A stretch of 23,581 bases of DNA, taken from the NCBI GenBank assembly GCA_036401755.1, contig DASWUD010000288.1:1-23581 (forward strand), read 5' to 3'. Within the stretch, counting starts at the first letter, position 1. The number at the start of each line of letters is the position of its first letter. Under the pieces are notes generated by a model, which saw only the letters and a list, made by a program, of their open reading frames with translations, had not been told where the DNA came from and ran no database searches. Made by a program: the position numbers and the translations under genes. Of this stretch, positions 7,245-13,556 are shown piece by piece. The DNA is from DASWUD01 sp036401755. Lineage in GTDB: Bacteria > Pseudomonadota > Gammaproteobacteria > Thiohalomonadales > Thiohalomonadaceae.

Positions 7245-8222
7245 TCACCCCTCCGCCTCGCCGCTCTGCTGGCGCCCCAGCACCATCGACATCACCGCCA
7301 TGCGCACCGCGATGCCGTTGCTCACCTGCTCCAGAATCACCGACTGCGGACCGTCGGCCACCGCCGAGTCGATCTCCACGCCGCGGAGGATCGGCCCCGG
7401 GTGCATCACGATGGCATCGGGCTTGGCACAGGCGAGCTTCTCCTCGGTGAGGCCGTAGTTGATGAAGTATTCGTTCTCGCTCGGCAGCAGCGCGCCGCTC
7501 ATGCGCTCTTTTTGCAGGCGCAGCATGATCACCACGTCCACATCCTGCAGTCCCGCGGCCATGTCGTGGTAGACGTGCACCCCGAGGGTGGCGATGTCGC
7601 GCGGGATGAGCGTCTTCGGGCCGATGACGCGCACCTCGGCGGTGCCGAGGGTGGTGAGGGCGTGGATCTCCGAGCGCGCCACGCGCGAGTGGAGGATGTC
7701 GCCGACGATGGCGACGCGCAGTTTGGCGAAGTCACCCTTGTGGCGGCGGATGGTGAAGACGTCGAGCATCCCCTGGGTGGGATGGGCGTGACGGCCGTCG
7801 CCGGCGTTGATGACGCTGATGTGCGGCGCCACGTGCTGGGCAATGAAGTGGGCCGCGCCGCTGTCGGCGTGGCGCACCACGAACATGTCGCAGTGCATCG
7901 CCTCCAGGTTGTGTAGCATGTCGAGCAGGCTCTCCCCCTTGCTGGTGGCGGAGGTGGCAATGTTGATGTTGAGCACGTCGGCGGAGAGGCGCTTGGCCGC
8001 CAGTTCGAAGGTGGTGCGGGTGCGCGTGCTGGTCTCGAAGAAGAGGTTGACGATGGTCTTGCCGCGCAGCAGCGGTACCTTTTTTACCGCCTGCTCGCCG
8101 ATGTTGGCGAACGACTCGGCCAGGTCGAGGATCTCGATCAGCTTGTCGCGCCTTACCCCCTCGATGGAGAGGAAGTGGCGCAGGTTGCCCTGGGCATCGA
8201 ACTGGATGTTAGTCGTGTACAT
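7245..8222 (-). CDS. pyrB: Aspartate carbamoyltransferase catalytic subunit
   Basis: A 325-residue enzyme of pyrimidine biosynthesis that transfers the carbamoyl group from carbamoyl phosphate to L-aspartate. The carbamoyl-phosphate loop FFETSTRTRTTFELA has S65-T66-R67-T68-R69-T70. ATSKGESLLD is the Ser/Lys loop from the neighbouring subunit, and HPTQGMLDVF and MHPGPILRGVEID are further active-site motifs. The start ATG (8220-8222) overlaps the 3' end of pyrR by 14 bp, and its stop nearly touches the start of pyrC', so translation is coupled. No pyrI is present. Together with PyrC' this is the Pseudomonas-type (class A) ATCase arrangement. Confidence 0.97.
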   Translation of the reverse strand: MYTTNIQFDAQGNLRHFLSIEGVRRDKLIEILDLAESFANIGEQAVKKVPLLRGKTIVNLFFETSTRTRTTFELAAKRLSADVLNINIATSATSKGESLLDMLHNLEAMHCDMFVVRHADSGAAHFIAQHVAPHISVINAGDGRHAHPTQGMLDVFTIRRHKGDFAKLRVAIVGDILHSRVARSEIHALTTLGTAEVRVIGPKTLIPRDIATLGVHVYHDMAAGLQDVDVVIMLRLQKERMSGALLPSENEYFINYGLTEEKLACAKPDAIVMHPGPILRGVEIDSAVADGPQSVILEQVSNGIAVRMAVMSMVLGRQQSGEAEG

Positions 8223-8730
8223 GCTGCCTCTGCAGAGTCAGGGTCAACGGGGCGGGGCCTTGCAGTTTGATCTGCTCATCGTCCTCCAGCTCCATGTGGA
8301 TGCCGGCAACGTCGGCCGCAATCGGCAGCTCGTGGCCGCTGCGCTCCACCAGTACTGCCAGCATCACCGAGGCGGGGCGGCCGTAGTCAAAAATCTCGTT
8401 GAGGGCGGCGCGAATGGTACGGCCGGTCTGCAGCACGTCGTCGATCAGGATGATGTGCTGTCCCTCGATATTGAAGGGCAGGTTGGAGGGGCGCACCTGC
8501 GGGTGCATGCCGACCCGCGAGAAGTCGTCACGGTAGAAGCTGATGTCGAGGGTGCCGAGCGGGCAGCTGAGGCCGAGACGACGGTGCAACCCGTTGGCTA
8601 GCCACACTCCGCCGGTGTGGATACCGATCATGCAGGGGTTGTCGCGGCCGCTGGCGGCGAGTTGCGCCTGCAGTTCGGTGGCCATCTCGTCTAGTAGTGC
8701 TTCGATGTCGTAATCGGGTGTGGCGGTCAT
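8209..8730 (-). CDS. pyrR: PyrR, pyr regulator / uracil phosphoribosyltransferase
   Basis: A 173-residue PRTase-fold protein. PyrR proteins are UMP/UTP-sensing regulators of pyr genes, and many also form UMP from uracil and PRPP. The PRPP loop is IILIDDVLQTGRT (residues 93-105), and PyrR-like MIGIHTGGVWLA and LDISFYRDDF precede it. The start at ATG 8730 is chosen over an upstream in-frame start at 8766 because it gives the family N-terminus and forms an ATGA overlap with the ruvX stop. Its 3' end overlaps pyrB by 14 bp. I see no obvious PyrR-type attenuator hairpin upstream, since that region is ruvX coding sequence, so the mode of regulation is not visible. Confidence 0.93.
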   Translation of the reverse strand: MTATPDYDIEALLDEMATELQAQLAASGRDNPCMIGIHTGGVWLANGLHRRLGLSCPLGTLDISFYRDDFSRVGMHPQVRPSNLPFNIEGQHIILIDDVLQTGRTIRAALNEIFDYGRPASVMLAVLVERSGHELPIAADVAGIHMELEDDEQIKLQGPAPLTLTLQRQHVHD

Positions 8731-9167
8731 TGGTCTTCTCGTTGTGAGGCGTGCTGGTCGAGCCACGACTGGAGGATCAGCTGGGCGGCCACCTGGTCCA
8801 CGGCACCTTGGTCGAACCGCTGGCCCTCTTCGTGTAGCAGTTGTTCGGCTTCGGCGGAGGTGAGCCGTTCATCGACTGTGAATACCGGCAGATTGTACCT
8901 GCCCCGCAGGCGATTACCAAAGCGGGTGGCGAGGCGGGTCAGCTCCATTTCACTACCATCCATGTGCCAGGGAATGCCGACCACCAGCGCCGCGGGTTGC
9001 CACTCCTCGATAAGGCGGCTGATGGCGGCCCAGTCGGGGCCGCCGTCGCGCGAGGTGAGCGTGGTGAGGGGGCGCGCCGTACCGGTCAGCTCCTGGCCGA
9101 CCGCCACGCCGATGCGGCGCGTGCCGAAGTCGAAACCGAGCAGGGTGCGCGGTCCCGCCCGGTCCAT
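8727..9167 (-). CDS. ruvX: Holliday junction resolvase-like / pre-16S rRNA nuclease YqgF (RuvX)
   Basis: A 146-residue RNase H-fold protein of the YqgF/RuvX family. E. coli YqgF takes part in 16S rRNA 5' maturation, and the family is also annotated as a putative Holliday junction resolvase. Conserved acidic motifs are visible: LGFDFGTRRIGVAVG (first catalytic Asp), VVGIPWHMDGS, VDERLTSAEAE (Glu) and the C-terminal DQVAAQLILQSWLD (Asp). Its start overlaps the yqgE stop as TGATG, and its stop overlaps the pyrR start as ATGA, so it sits in a tightly coupled operon. The yqgE-ruvX pair is conserved across gammaproteobacteria. Confidence 0.95.
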   Translation of the reverse strand: MDRAGPRTLLGFDFGTRRIGVAVGQELTGTARPLTTLTSRDGGPDWAAISRLIEEWQPAALVVGIPWHMDGSEMELTRLATRFGNRLRGRYNLPVFTVDERLTSAEAEQLLHEEGQRFDQGAVDQVAAQLILQSWLDQHASQREDQ

Positions 9168-9730
9168 CAGGCGTGGCCGGAGTCGCTGGAGAGCAGCCGC
9201 AGGTCGACCCCGAGCAGGGCCGCGGCCGCCTCCCAGCGTTGCTCTGCTGGAGTATCGAACAGGATCTCGGCGCTGGCCGGGCCACTCAGCCAGGCATTGG
9301 CTACCATCTCCTCCTCCAACTGGCCCGGTCCCCAGCCGGCATAGCCGAGTGTCAGCAGATAGCGTTCGGGCCCCGCCCCGTTGGCAATGGCTTCGAGGAT
9401 GTCCTTCGAGCTGGTTAGCGCGATCTGCTCGGTTATCGGAAGCGAGGCACTCCAGCGTCCCAGTGGCGAGTGGAGCAGAAAACCCTGCTCCTGTTGTACC
9501 GGTCCCCCTTCGAAGACGTTGCGGGTGGTGTCGATCTGCGGCTCGGCGGTGATCGACAGTTGCGCCAACAGCTCGCCGAGGGTGATGTCGGTGGGGCGGT
9601 TGATGACGATCCCCAATGCCCCTTCGCTATTGTGTTCGCAGACGTAGGTGACGGTATGAAAAAAGTTGGGGTCCTCGAGCGCCGGCATGGCGATGAGGAA
9701 GTGATTGCGCAGGTTGAGGGCTTGGCTCAT
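9167..9730 (-). CDS. yqgE: YqgE/AlgH family protein (UPF0301)
   Basis: A 187-residue soluble protein of the UPF0301/AlgH family, whose biochemical function is not defined; AlgH was first linked to alginate regulation in Pseudomonas. Family motifs: HFLIAMPALEDPNFFHTVTY at the N-terminus, GALGIVINRP, FEGGPVQQEQGFLLH in the middle, and LLTLGYAGWGPGQLEEE near residues 125-142. Length is typical. It lies 12 nt after the tonB stop and overlaps ruvX by one base, placing it inside the tonB-to-pyr operon. No clear Shine-Dalgarno is seen before its ATG, so coupling to tonB translation is likely. Confidence 0.95.
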   Translation of the reverse strand: MSQALNLRNHFLIAMPALEDPNFFHTVTYVCEHNSEGALGIVINRPTDITLGELLAQLSITAEPQIDTTRNVFEGGPVQQEQGFLLHSPLGRWSASLPITEQIALTSSKDILEAIANGAGPERYLLTLGYAGWGPGQLEEEMVANAWLSGPASAEILFDTPAEQRWEAAAALLGVDLRLLSSDSGHA

Positions 9731-9742
9731 GGTTAGATGGAC

Positions 9743-10630
9743 TCAAAAGGCGCGCAGCCGGTTGTCGCTCTGGAATTGCCAGGTGCGGATGATGTGCAGG
9801 ATGTCGGTGTCCTTGCGGATCTCGGCGGGAAAGGGGGCGAAGGGTGCCGCCAGCTTGACGATGCGCATGGCGCCATCGTCGAGCGCCTTGTGGCCCGAGG
9901 AGCGCACCACGCTGACGCTGTACAGCGTGCCGTCGGGATTGATCGCCACATCGAGCAGCAGACTGCCAGAGAGCTGCTTGCGCTTCGCCTCGTCCGGGTA
10001 GTTGAGGTTGCCGATGCGCTCCACCTTGACGCGCCAGCCATCCTCGTACGCCGCATATTTGTATTCGCGGGTGTTGGCGGAGATGAAGGTCTGGCGCGGC
10101 ATCTTGGCGTACTGCTGCTGGCGTTCGCGCAACTCGGCCTCGAGGCGGGCGATTTCACGGCTGCGTACCATCAGGTCGGGCGCTTCGATGCTCTCCGGTA
10201 GCTGGGGTTGGGGCTGTTCCCGGGTGACGGCGCTCTTGCGCTCACTGTGCTCGGCGGTAACAAGCTGGCGTTGGGGCGGGGCGGTGCGTGGCGGCGGCGA
10301 GGTGGTAAGCCGGTTGCTCTCCGCATCGCCCTGCTCGTCACGGCTGTGGGGGGCGGCCAGCAGCGTGGAGGGGCGCACCTTCTCTATGACATCGCCGCCA
10401 CCGGCTTGATTGGCCTGGGCCAGATAGTCGGCCTCCTTGGGCGCCTCTTTCTGTCGGCTCTGTACCAGGGTGATCTCCAGGGTGAGGGGGGGGGCATTGC
10501 GTGCTGCCGGGTCGTCGCGGGTGAAACCGACCCCGAGGATGAGCAGCGCGTGCAAGGCCAAGGCGGCAAAGAGCGTGACGCCGAGACGATCGCCGGAGGT
10601 GGTACGGATGGGGGAGAGGGCCGCGCTCAT
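9743..10630 (-). CDS. TonB family energy transducer (TonB3-like)
   Basis: A 295-residue TonB-type protein. It has a short cytoplasmic N-terminus, one membrane anchor (about residues 16-36, LGVTLFAALALHALLILGV), a Pro/Gln/Arg-rich periplasmic linker (about 105-150), a charged coiled-coil-like stretch (MVRSREIARLEAELRERQQ), and a C-terminal TonB domain (about 200-290) with YPDEAKRKQLSGSLLLDVAI, NPDGTLYSVSVV and RSSGHKALDDGAM. TonB proteins pass proton-motive energy from ExbB/ExbD to outer-membrane partners, but no exbBD lies here. Position between gshB and yqgE equals P. aeruginosa PA0406 (tonB3), which is required for normal twitching and pilus assembly. The ATG has no good Shine-Dalgarno; a short upstream ORF ends in an overlap with it. 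Confidence 0.9.
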   Translation of the reverse strand: MSAALSPIRTTSGDRLGVTLFAALALHALLILGVGFTRDDPAARNAPPLTLEITLVQSRQKEAPKEADYLAQANQAGGGDVIEKVRPSTLLAAPHSRDEQGDAESNRLTTSPPPRTAPPQRQLVTAEHSERKSAVTREQPQPQLPESIEAPDLMVRSREIARLEAELRERQQQYAKMPRQTFISANTREYKYAAYEDGWRVKVERIGNLNYPDEAKRKQLSGSLLLDVAINPDGTLYSVSVVRSSGHKALDDGAMRIVKLAAPFAPFPAEIRKDTDILHIIRTWQFQSDNRLRAF

Positions 10631-10674
10631 GAAGAGGCCCCGGCCGATAGCAGAAAGGAAGATCTCATGGAGCG

Positions 10675-10701
10675 ATTATATCGCATCGCCATGTGGCGCA
10701 A
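10675..10701 (-). promoter_or_regulatory. Probable promoter of the tonB-yqgE-ruvX-pyr operon
   Basis: On the minus strand there is a perfect TATAAT -10 (complement of 10675-10680). TTGCGC (complement of 10696-10701) lies 15 nt upstream as a weak -35. The predicted start site near 10668 is about 38 nt from the tonB ATG. It sits in the 205-bp gap between gshB and tonB, so tonB and downstream genes may be transcribed independently of gshB. No other gene or terminator is evident in that gap. Confidence 0.45.
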
Positions 10702-10835
10702 CGCCCCTCATGCAGTCAAAGCGATATCGAATTTTTTCAATCTGGCGGCGGGAGTGAGCGTGTGCGCCAAGAGTTGTCGAGAGGGTGGTTGCTCGTTGCG
10801 GCTGAGCGAGCTTCAAAAGGGGGGTTTGGGCACGG

Positions 10836-11795
10836 TCACGTACCTTTGCTTGCACGCTGGAGTTGGATTGCCGCCATCAGATCGCCGGCGATGTCGAGGT
10901 GGTATTGCTTGTCCAATTCGCGAATGCAGGTGGGGCTGGTGACGTTGATCTCGGTGAGGTAGTCGCCGATCACGTCGAGGCCGACGAAGAGCAGGCCGCG
11001 GCGGCGCAGCTCCGGCCCCACCTGCGCGCAGATCCAGTAGTCGCGTTCGGTGAGCGGCACGCCTACCCCGGTGCCGCCCGCCGCGAGATTGCCGCGCAGC
11101 TCGCCGGCGGCCGGAATGCGCGCCAGCGCGTAGGGCACAGGCTTGCCGTCCACCAGCAGGATGCGCTTGTCGCCCTGCGCAATCTCGGGGATGAAGCGCT
11201 GCGCCATGACAAAGCGGCTGCCGAGCGCGGTGAGGGTCTCGATGATGACGCTGGTGTTGGGGTCGCCCTGCTCCACCTTGAAGATGGAGCTACCCCCCAT
11301 CCCCTCCAGCGGCTTGAGGATTGCCGTCCCCTGCTCGGCGATGAAGGTGCGCAGTTGTGCCTTATTGCGGCTCACCAGGGTGGGCGGGGTGCAGTGCGGG
11401 AACCAGGCGGTGAAGAGCTTTTCGTTGGCGTCGCGCAGGCTCTGCGGGCGATTGACCACCAGGCACCCCTCCGACTCGGCGCGCTCCAGCAGGTAGGTGG
11501 TGTAGATGTACTCCATATCGAAGGGCGGGTCCTTGCGCATCAGCACCACATCCAGTTCGCCCAGCGGCAGCTCCTGTGCACTGTCCAGCTCAAACCAGTG
11601 TTGCTCATCCTCCCTTACCCGCAATGGCCGCATCGCGGCAAAGCTGCGCCCATCGCGCAGGTAGAGGTCGGCCTGTTCCATGTAGAACAGCTGCCAGCCG
11701 CGCCGCTGGGCGGCGAACAGCATCGCCAGGGTGCTGTCCTTGTGGTATTTGATGGCAGAAATCGGGTCCATGACGACACCGAGACGAATGGTCAT
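10836..11795 (-). CDS. gshB: Glutathione synthetase
   Basis: A 319-residue ATP-grasp enzyme that joins gamma-glutamylcysteine and glycine to make glutathione in the cytosol. The N-terminal domain begins MTIRLGVVMDPISAIKYHKD, typical of bacterial GshB. LMRKDPPFDMEYIYTTYLLE and VVNRPQSLRDANEKLF are substrate-domain motifs. The ATP-grasp part shows ILKPLEGMGGSSIF, QGDKRILLVDGKPV, RGNLAAGGTG and FVGLDVIGDYLTEINVTSPT (Mg2+ and ATP ligands). Length matches E. coli GshB (316). It is divergent from pilG across 257 bp and upstream of tonB on the same strand. No hairpin terminator is seen after its TGA. Confidence 0.97.
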   Translation of the reverse strand: MTIRLGVVMDPISAIKYHKDSTLAMLFAAQRRGWQLFYMEQADLYLRDGRSFAAMRPLRVREDEQHWFELDSAQELPLGELDVVLMRKDPPFDMEYIYTTYLLERAESEGCLVVNRPQSLRDANEKLFTAWFPHCTPPTLVSRNKAQLRTFIAEQGTAILKPLEGMGGSSIFKVEQGDPNTSVIIETLTALGSRFVMAQRFIPEIAQGDKRILLVDGKPVPYALARIPAAGELRGNLAAGGTGVGVPLTERDYWICAQVGPELRRRGLLFVGLDVIGDYLTEINVTSPTCIRELDKQYHLDIAGDLMAAIQLQRASKGT

Positions 11796-11978
11796 GAGGG
11801 CTCCCTGTTTTGGTGGAACGGAAGGATTTAGCTAGCAGCATAACAGGCGGTTTGCCTGCCAGGCAGCGATTCCCGCCGATGGGTAGGGGGATTGCCGCTG
11901 CCTTCCGGCCAGCCGCAGGAGGTGTAACTGGTGGATTGGCGGCCGAAGATATGTTAAATATCGGCAATGGATTAAGTA

Positions 11979-11984
11979 TATAAT
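11979..11984 (+). promoter_or_regulatory. -10 element of the probable pil-chp operon promoter
   Basis: A perfect TATAAT lies 69 nt before the chosen pilG start, in the AT-rich part of the 257-bp gshB-pilG divergent region. No good -35 hexamer is found at 16-18 nt; that position is instead covered by a small inverted repeat, GATAT-GTTAA-ATATC (11948-11962). A perfect -10 with a poor -35 suggests possible activator dependence, but this is inference. Confidence 0.5.
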
Positions 11985-12052
11985 GCACATGAGAAGAGAA
12001 AAGTAACTGATTATTTTAGAAACATTTATTTTGGTTGGGAGAGAAGTCGTTG

Positions 12053-12460
12053 GTGGCTGAGGCAGCAAGTGCGGCGTTGCAGGGGCTCAAGGTGATGGTG
12101 ATCGATGACAGTAAAACGATCCGCCGTACCGCAGAAACGCTGCTCAAAAAGGAAGGGTGTGACGTCATTACCGCCAATGACGGCTTCGAGGCCCTGTCAA
12201 AAATCGCCGATAACAACCCCGATATTATCTTTGTGGATATCATGATGCCGCGTCTTGATGGCTACCAGACCTGCGCACTGATCAAGCACAATCAAAAATT
12301 CAGGGGCACGCCGGTGATCATGTTGTCGAGCAAGGACGGCCTGTTCGATCGGGCACGTGGTCGCATCGTCGGCTCAGAACAGTATTTGACCAAGCCATTC
12401 ACCCGCGAGGAGCTGCTGGGGGCAATCGAGCAGCATGTCCTGAAGGGGCGCACTGGTTAG
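12053..12460 (+). CDS. pilG: Twitching motility response regulator PilG
   Basis: A single-domain CheY-like receiver, 135 residues with this start. Visible elements: acidic pocket D18-D19 in VIDDSKTIRRTAETLL, phosphoacceptor D62 in FVDIMMPRLDG, the switch Ser in MLSSKDGLFDRARGRIVGS, and K in YLTKPFTREEL. In P. aeruginosa PilG promotes pilus extension and raises cAMP as output of the Chp system. The frame is open to TTG 12035. The GGGAGAG around 12037-12043 is the likely ribosome site, pointing to TTG 12050 or GTG 12053; the GTG is chosen because it gives 135 residues, as in P. aeruginosa. First gene of the pil-chp cluster; pilH follows after 85 bp. Confidence 0.94.
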   Translation: MAEAASAALQGLKVMVIDDSKTIRRTAETLLKKEGCDVITANDGFEALSKIADNNPDIIFVDIMMPRLDGYQTCALIKHNQKFRGTPVIMLSSKDGLFDRARGRIVGSEQYLTKPFTREELLGAIEQHVLKGRTG

Positions 12461-12545
12461 AAAATCCAAGCGGGTGTAAAAACGCAGTTTTTCCCCGAAA
12501 CGTTAGTTTTTTTCAGTATTTACGAGCTAGGCAGGAGAGAAGTAA

Positions 12546-12911
12546 ATGGCGCAGGTCCTGATCGTCGATGATTCGCCGACCGAAATCCACATTCTGACCA
12601 CCATCTTGCACAAACTGGGACATACCGTACAGACCGCCAACAATGGTGAAGAGGGAGTGGCACGCAGCAAGGAGCTCATGCCCGACCTCATTCTGATGGA
12701 TGTGGTGATGCCGGGGATGAACGGCTTCCAGGCCACCCGGCAGATCACCAAGAATCCCGAGACATCCCACATTCCCATTATCATCGTCACCACCAAGGAC
12801 CAGGAGACCGATCGGGTGTGGGGGCTGCGCCAAGGGGCGCGCGATTATGTGACCAAGCCGGTGGATGAAGATACACTGGTGCAGAAGCTCAGGAACCTGC
12901 TGGGCAGCTGA
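12546..12911 (+). CDS. pilH: Twitching motility response regulator PilH
   Basis: A 121-residue CheY-like receiver. The acidic pair D8-D9 lies in LIVDDSPTEIHIL, the phosphoacceptor is D52 in LILMDVVMPGMNG, then comes the Thr switch in IIVTTKDQETDRVWGLRQGA, and Lys in YVTKPVDEDTL. The length and D52 agree with P. aeruginosa PilH, which acts as the second output of ChpA, favouring retraction or acting as phosphate sink for PilG signalling. The ATG is preceded by AGGAGAG at a suitable distance. pilI starts 14 nt after its stop. Confidence 0.96.
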   Translation: MAQVLIVDDSPTEIHILTTILHKLGHTVQTANNGEEGVARSKELMPDLILMDVVMPGMNGFQATRQITKNPETSHIPIIIVTTKDQETDRVWGLRQGARDYVTKPVDEDTLVQKLRNLLGS

Positions 12912-12925
12912 GTGGGGATGAGCGA

Positions 12926-13474
12926 GTGACTGTCTCTCAGGAGAAGGCACCTATCCTGCTGTTGCAGGCGCTGGAGCTGAAAGCCAAGCGGGCCGCCCAT
13001 GGCCTGCCACAACAGATGGACATCCAGTCCACTTGGGATGCCATCGGCTTTGGTCTGATGGGACAGCGCCTGGTGGTCGCCATGAATGACGTGCGCGAAA
13101 TCCTGACCCCTCCTGCAATGACACGAATTCCCGGCGCACGCACCTGGGTGCTCGGTGTAGCCAACGTTCGCGGCAATCTGATGCCGATCCTCGATCTGCG
13201 CGGGTTCCTCACCAACGAGCCGGAAGGGACGAAACGCCGCTCCCGGGTGCTGGTGGTCTCGCGGCGCGGAGTGACGGCCGGCCTGATGGTCGATGAGGTC
13301 TATGGCATGCGCCACTTCCTCGATGAAGAGTTTTCTCCCCACCATGTAGATGGCAAGGGGACTCCCCTTGAAAATTATCTGGTGGGCTCGTACCGGCAGA
13401 CGGGGGAGCAGTGGGGGATATTCGATATGAACAAGCTGTTTGAGACGCCGGAATTCATGAAAGTGGCCGCCTGA
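12926..13474 (+). CDS. pilI: CheW-type adaptor PilI
   Basis: A 182-residue CheW-domain adaptor that links the receptor PilJ to the kinase ChpA. The CheW fold is seen from about residue 35: GLMGQRLVVAMNDVREIL, ARTWVLGVANVRGNLMPILD, and GLMVDEVYGMRHFLDEEF. The N-terminal 30 residues are an extra helix-like segment common to PilI proteins. The start is GTG 12926 with GGGGA about 8 nt upstream; P. aeruginosa PilI is of similar length (178). It sits between pilH and pilJ as in other Pil-Chp clusters, with 82 bp before pilJ. Confidence 0.94.
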   Translation: MTVSQEKAPILLLQALELKAKRAAHGLPQQMDIQSTWDAIGFGLMGQRLVVAMNDVREILTPPAMTRIPGARTWVLGVANVRGNLMPILDLRGFLTNEPEGTKRRSRVLVVSRRGVTAGLMVDEVYGMRHFLDEEFSPHHVDGKGTPLENYLVGSYRQTGEQWGIFDMNKLFETPEFMKVAA

Positions 13475-13556
13475 GGGGCCGCAGACGAATACATAAAACG
13501 ACCACACCACGGGGGCACCGCATGACTCCCGGGAATTCGATGCAGGAGCTGGGAAT

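Noticed and set aside
5752..7458. 568-residue open frame on the plus strand opposite pyrK and pyrC'
   Set aside because: Antisense to well-supported pyr genes, no recognisable domain, low-complexity Gly/Ala/His/Arg composition.
12478..12516. AT-rich hairpin AAAAAC-GCA-GTTTTT and following T-run between pilG and pilH
   Set aside because: The stem has only one GC pair and the T-run follows a gap of about 20 nt, so it is too weak to call a terminator; pilG and pilH are normally cotranscribed.
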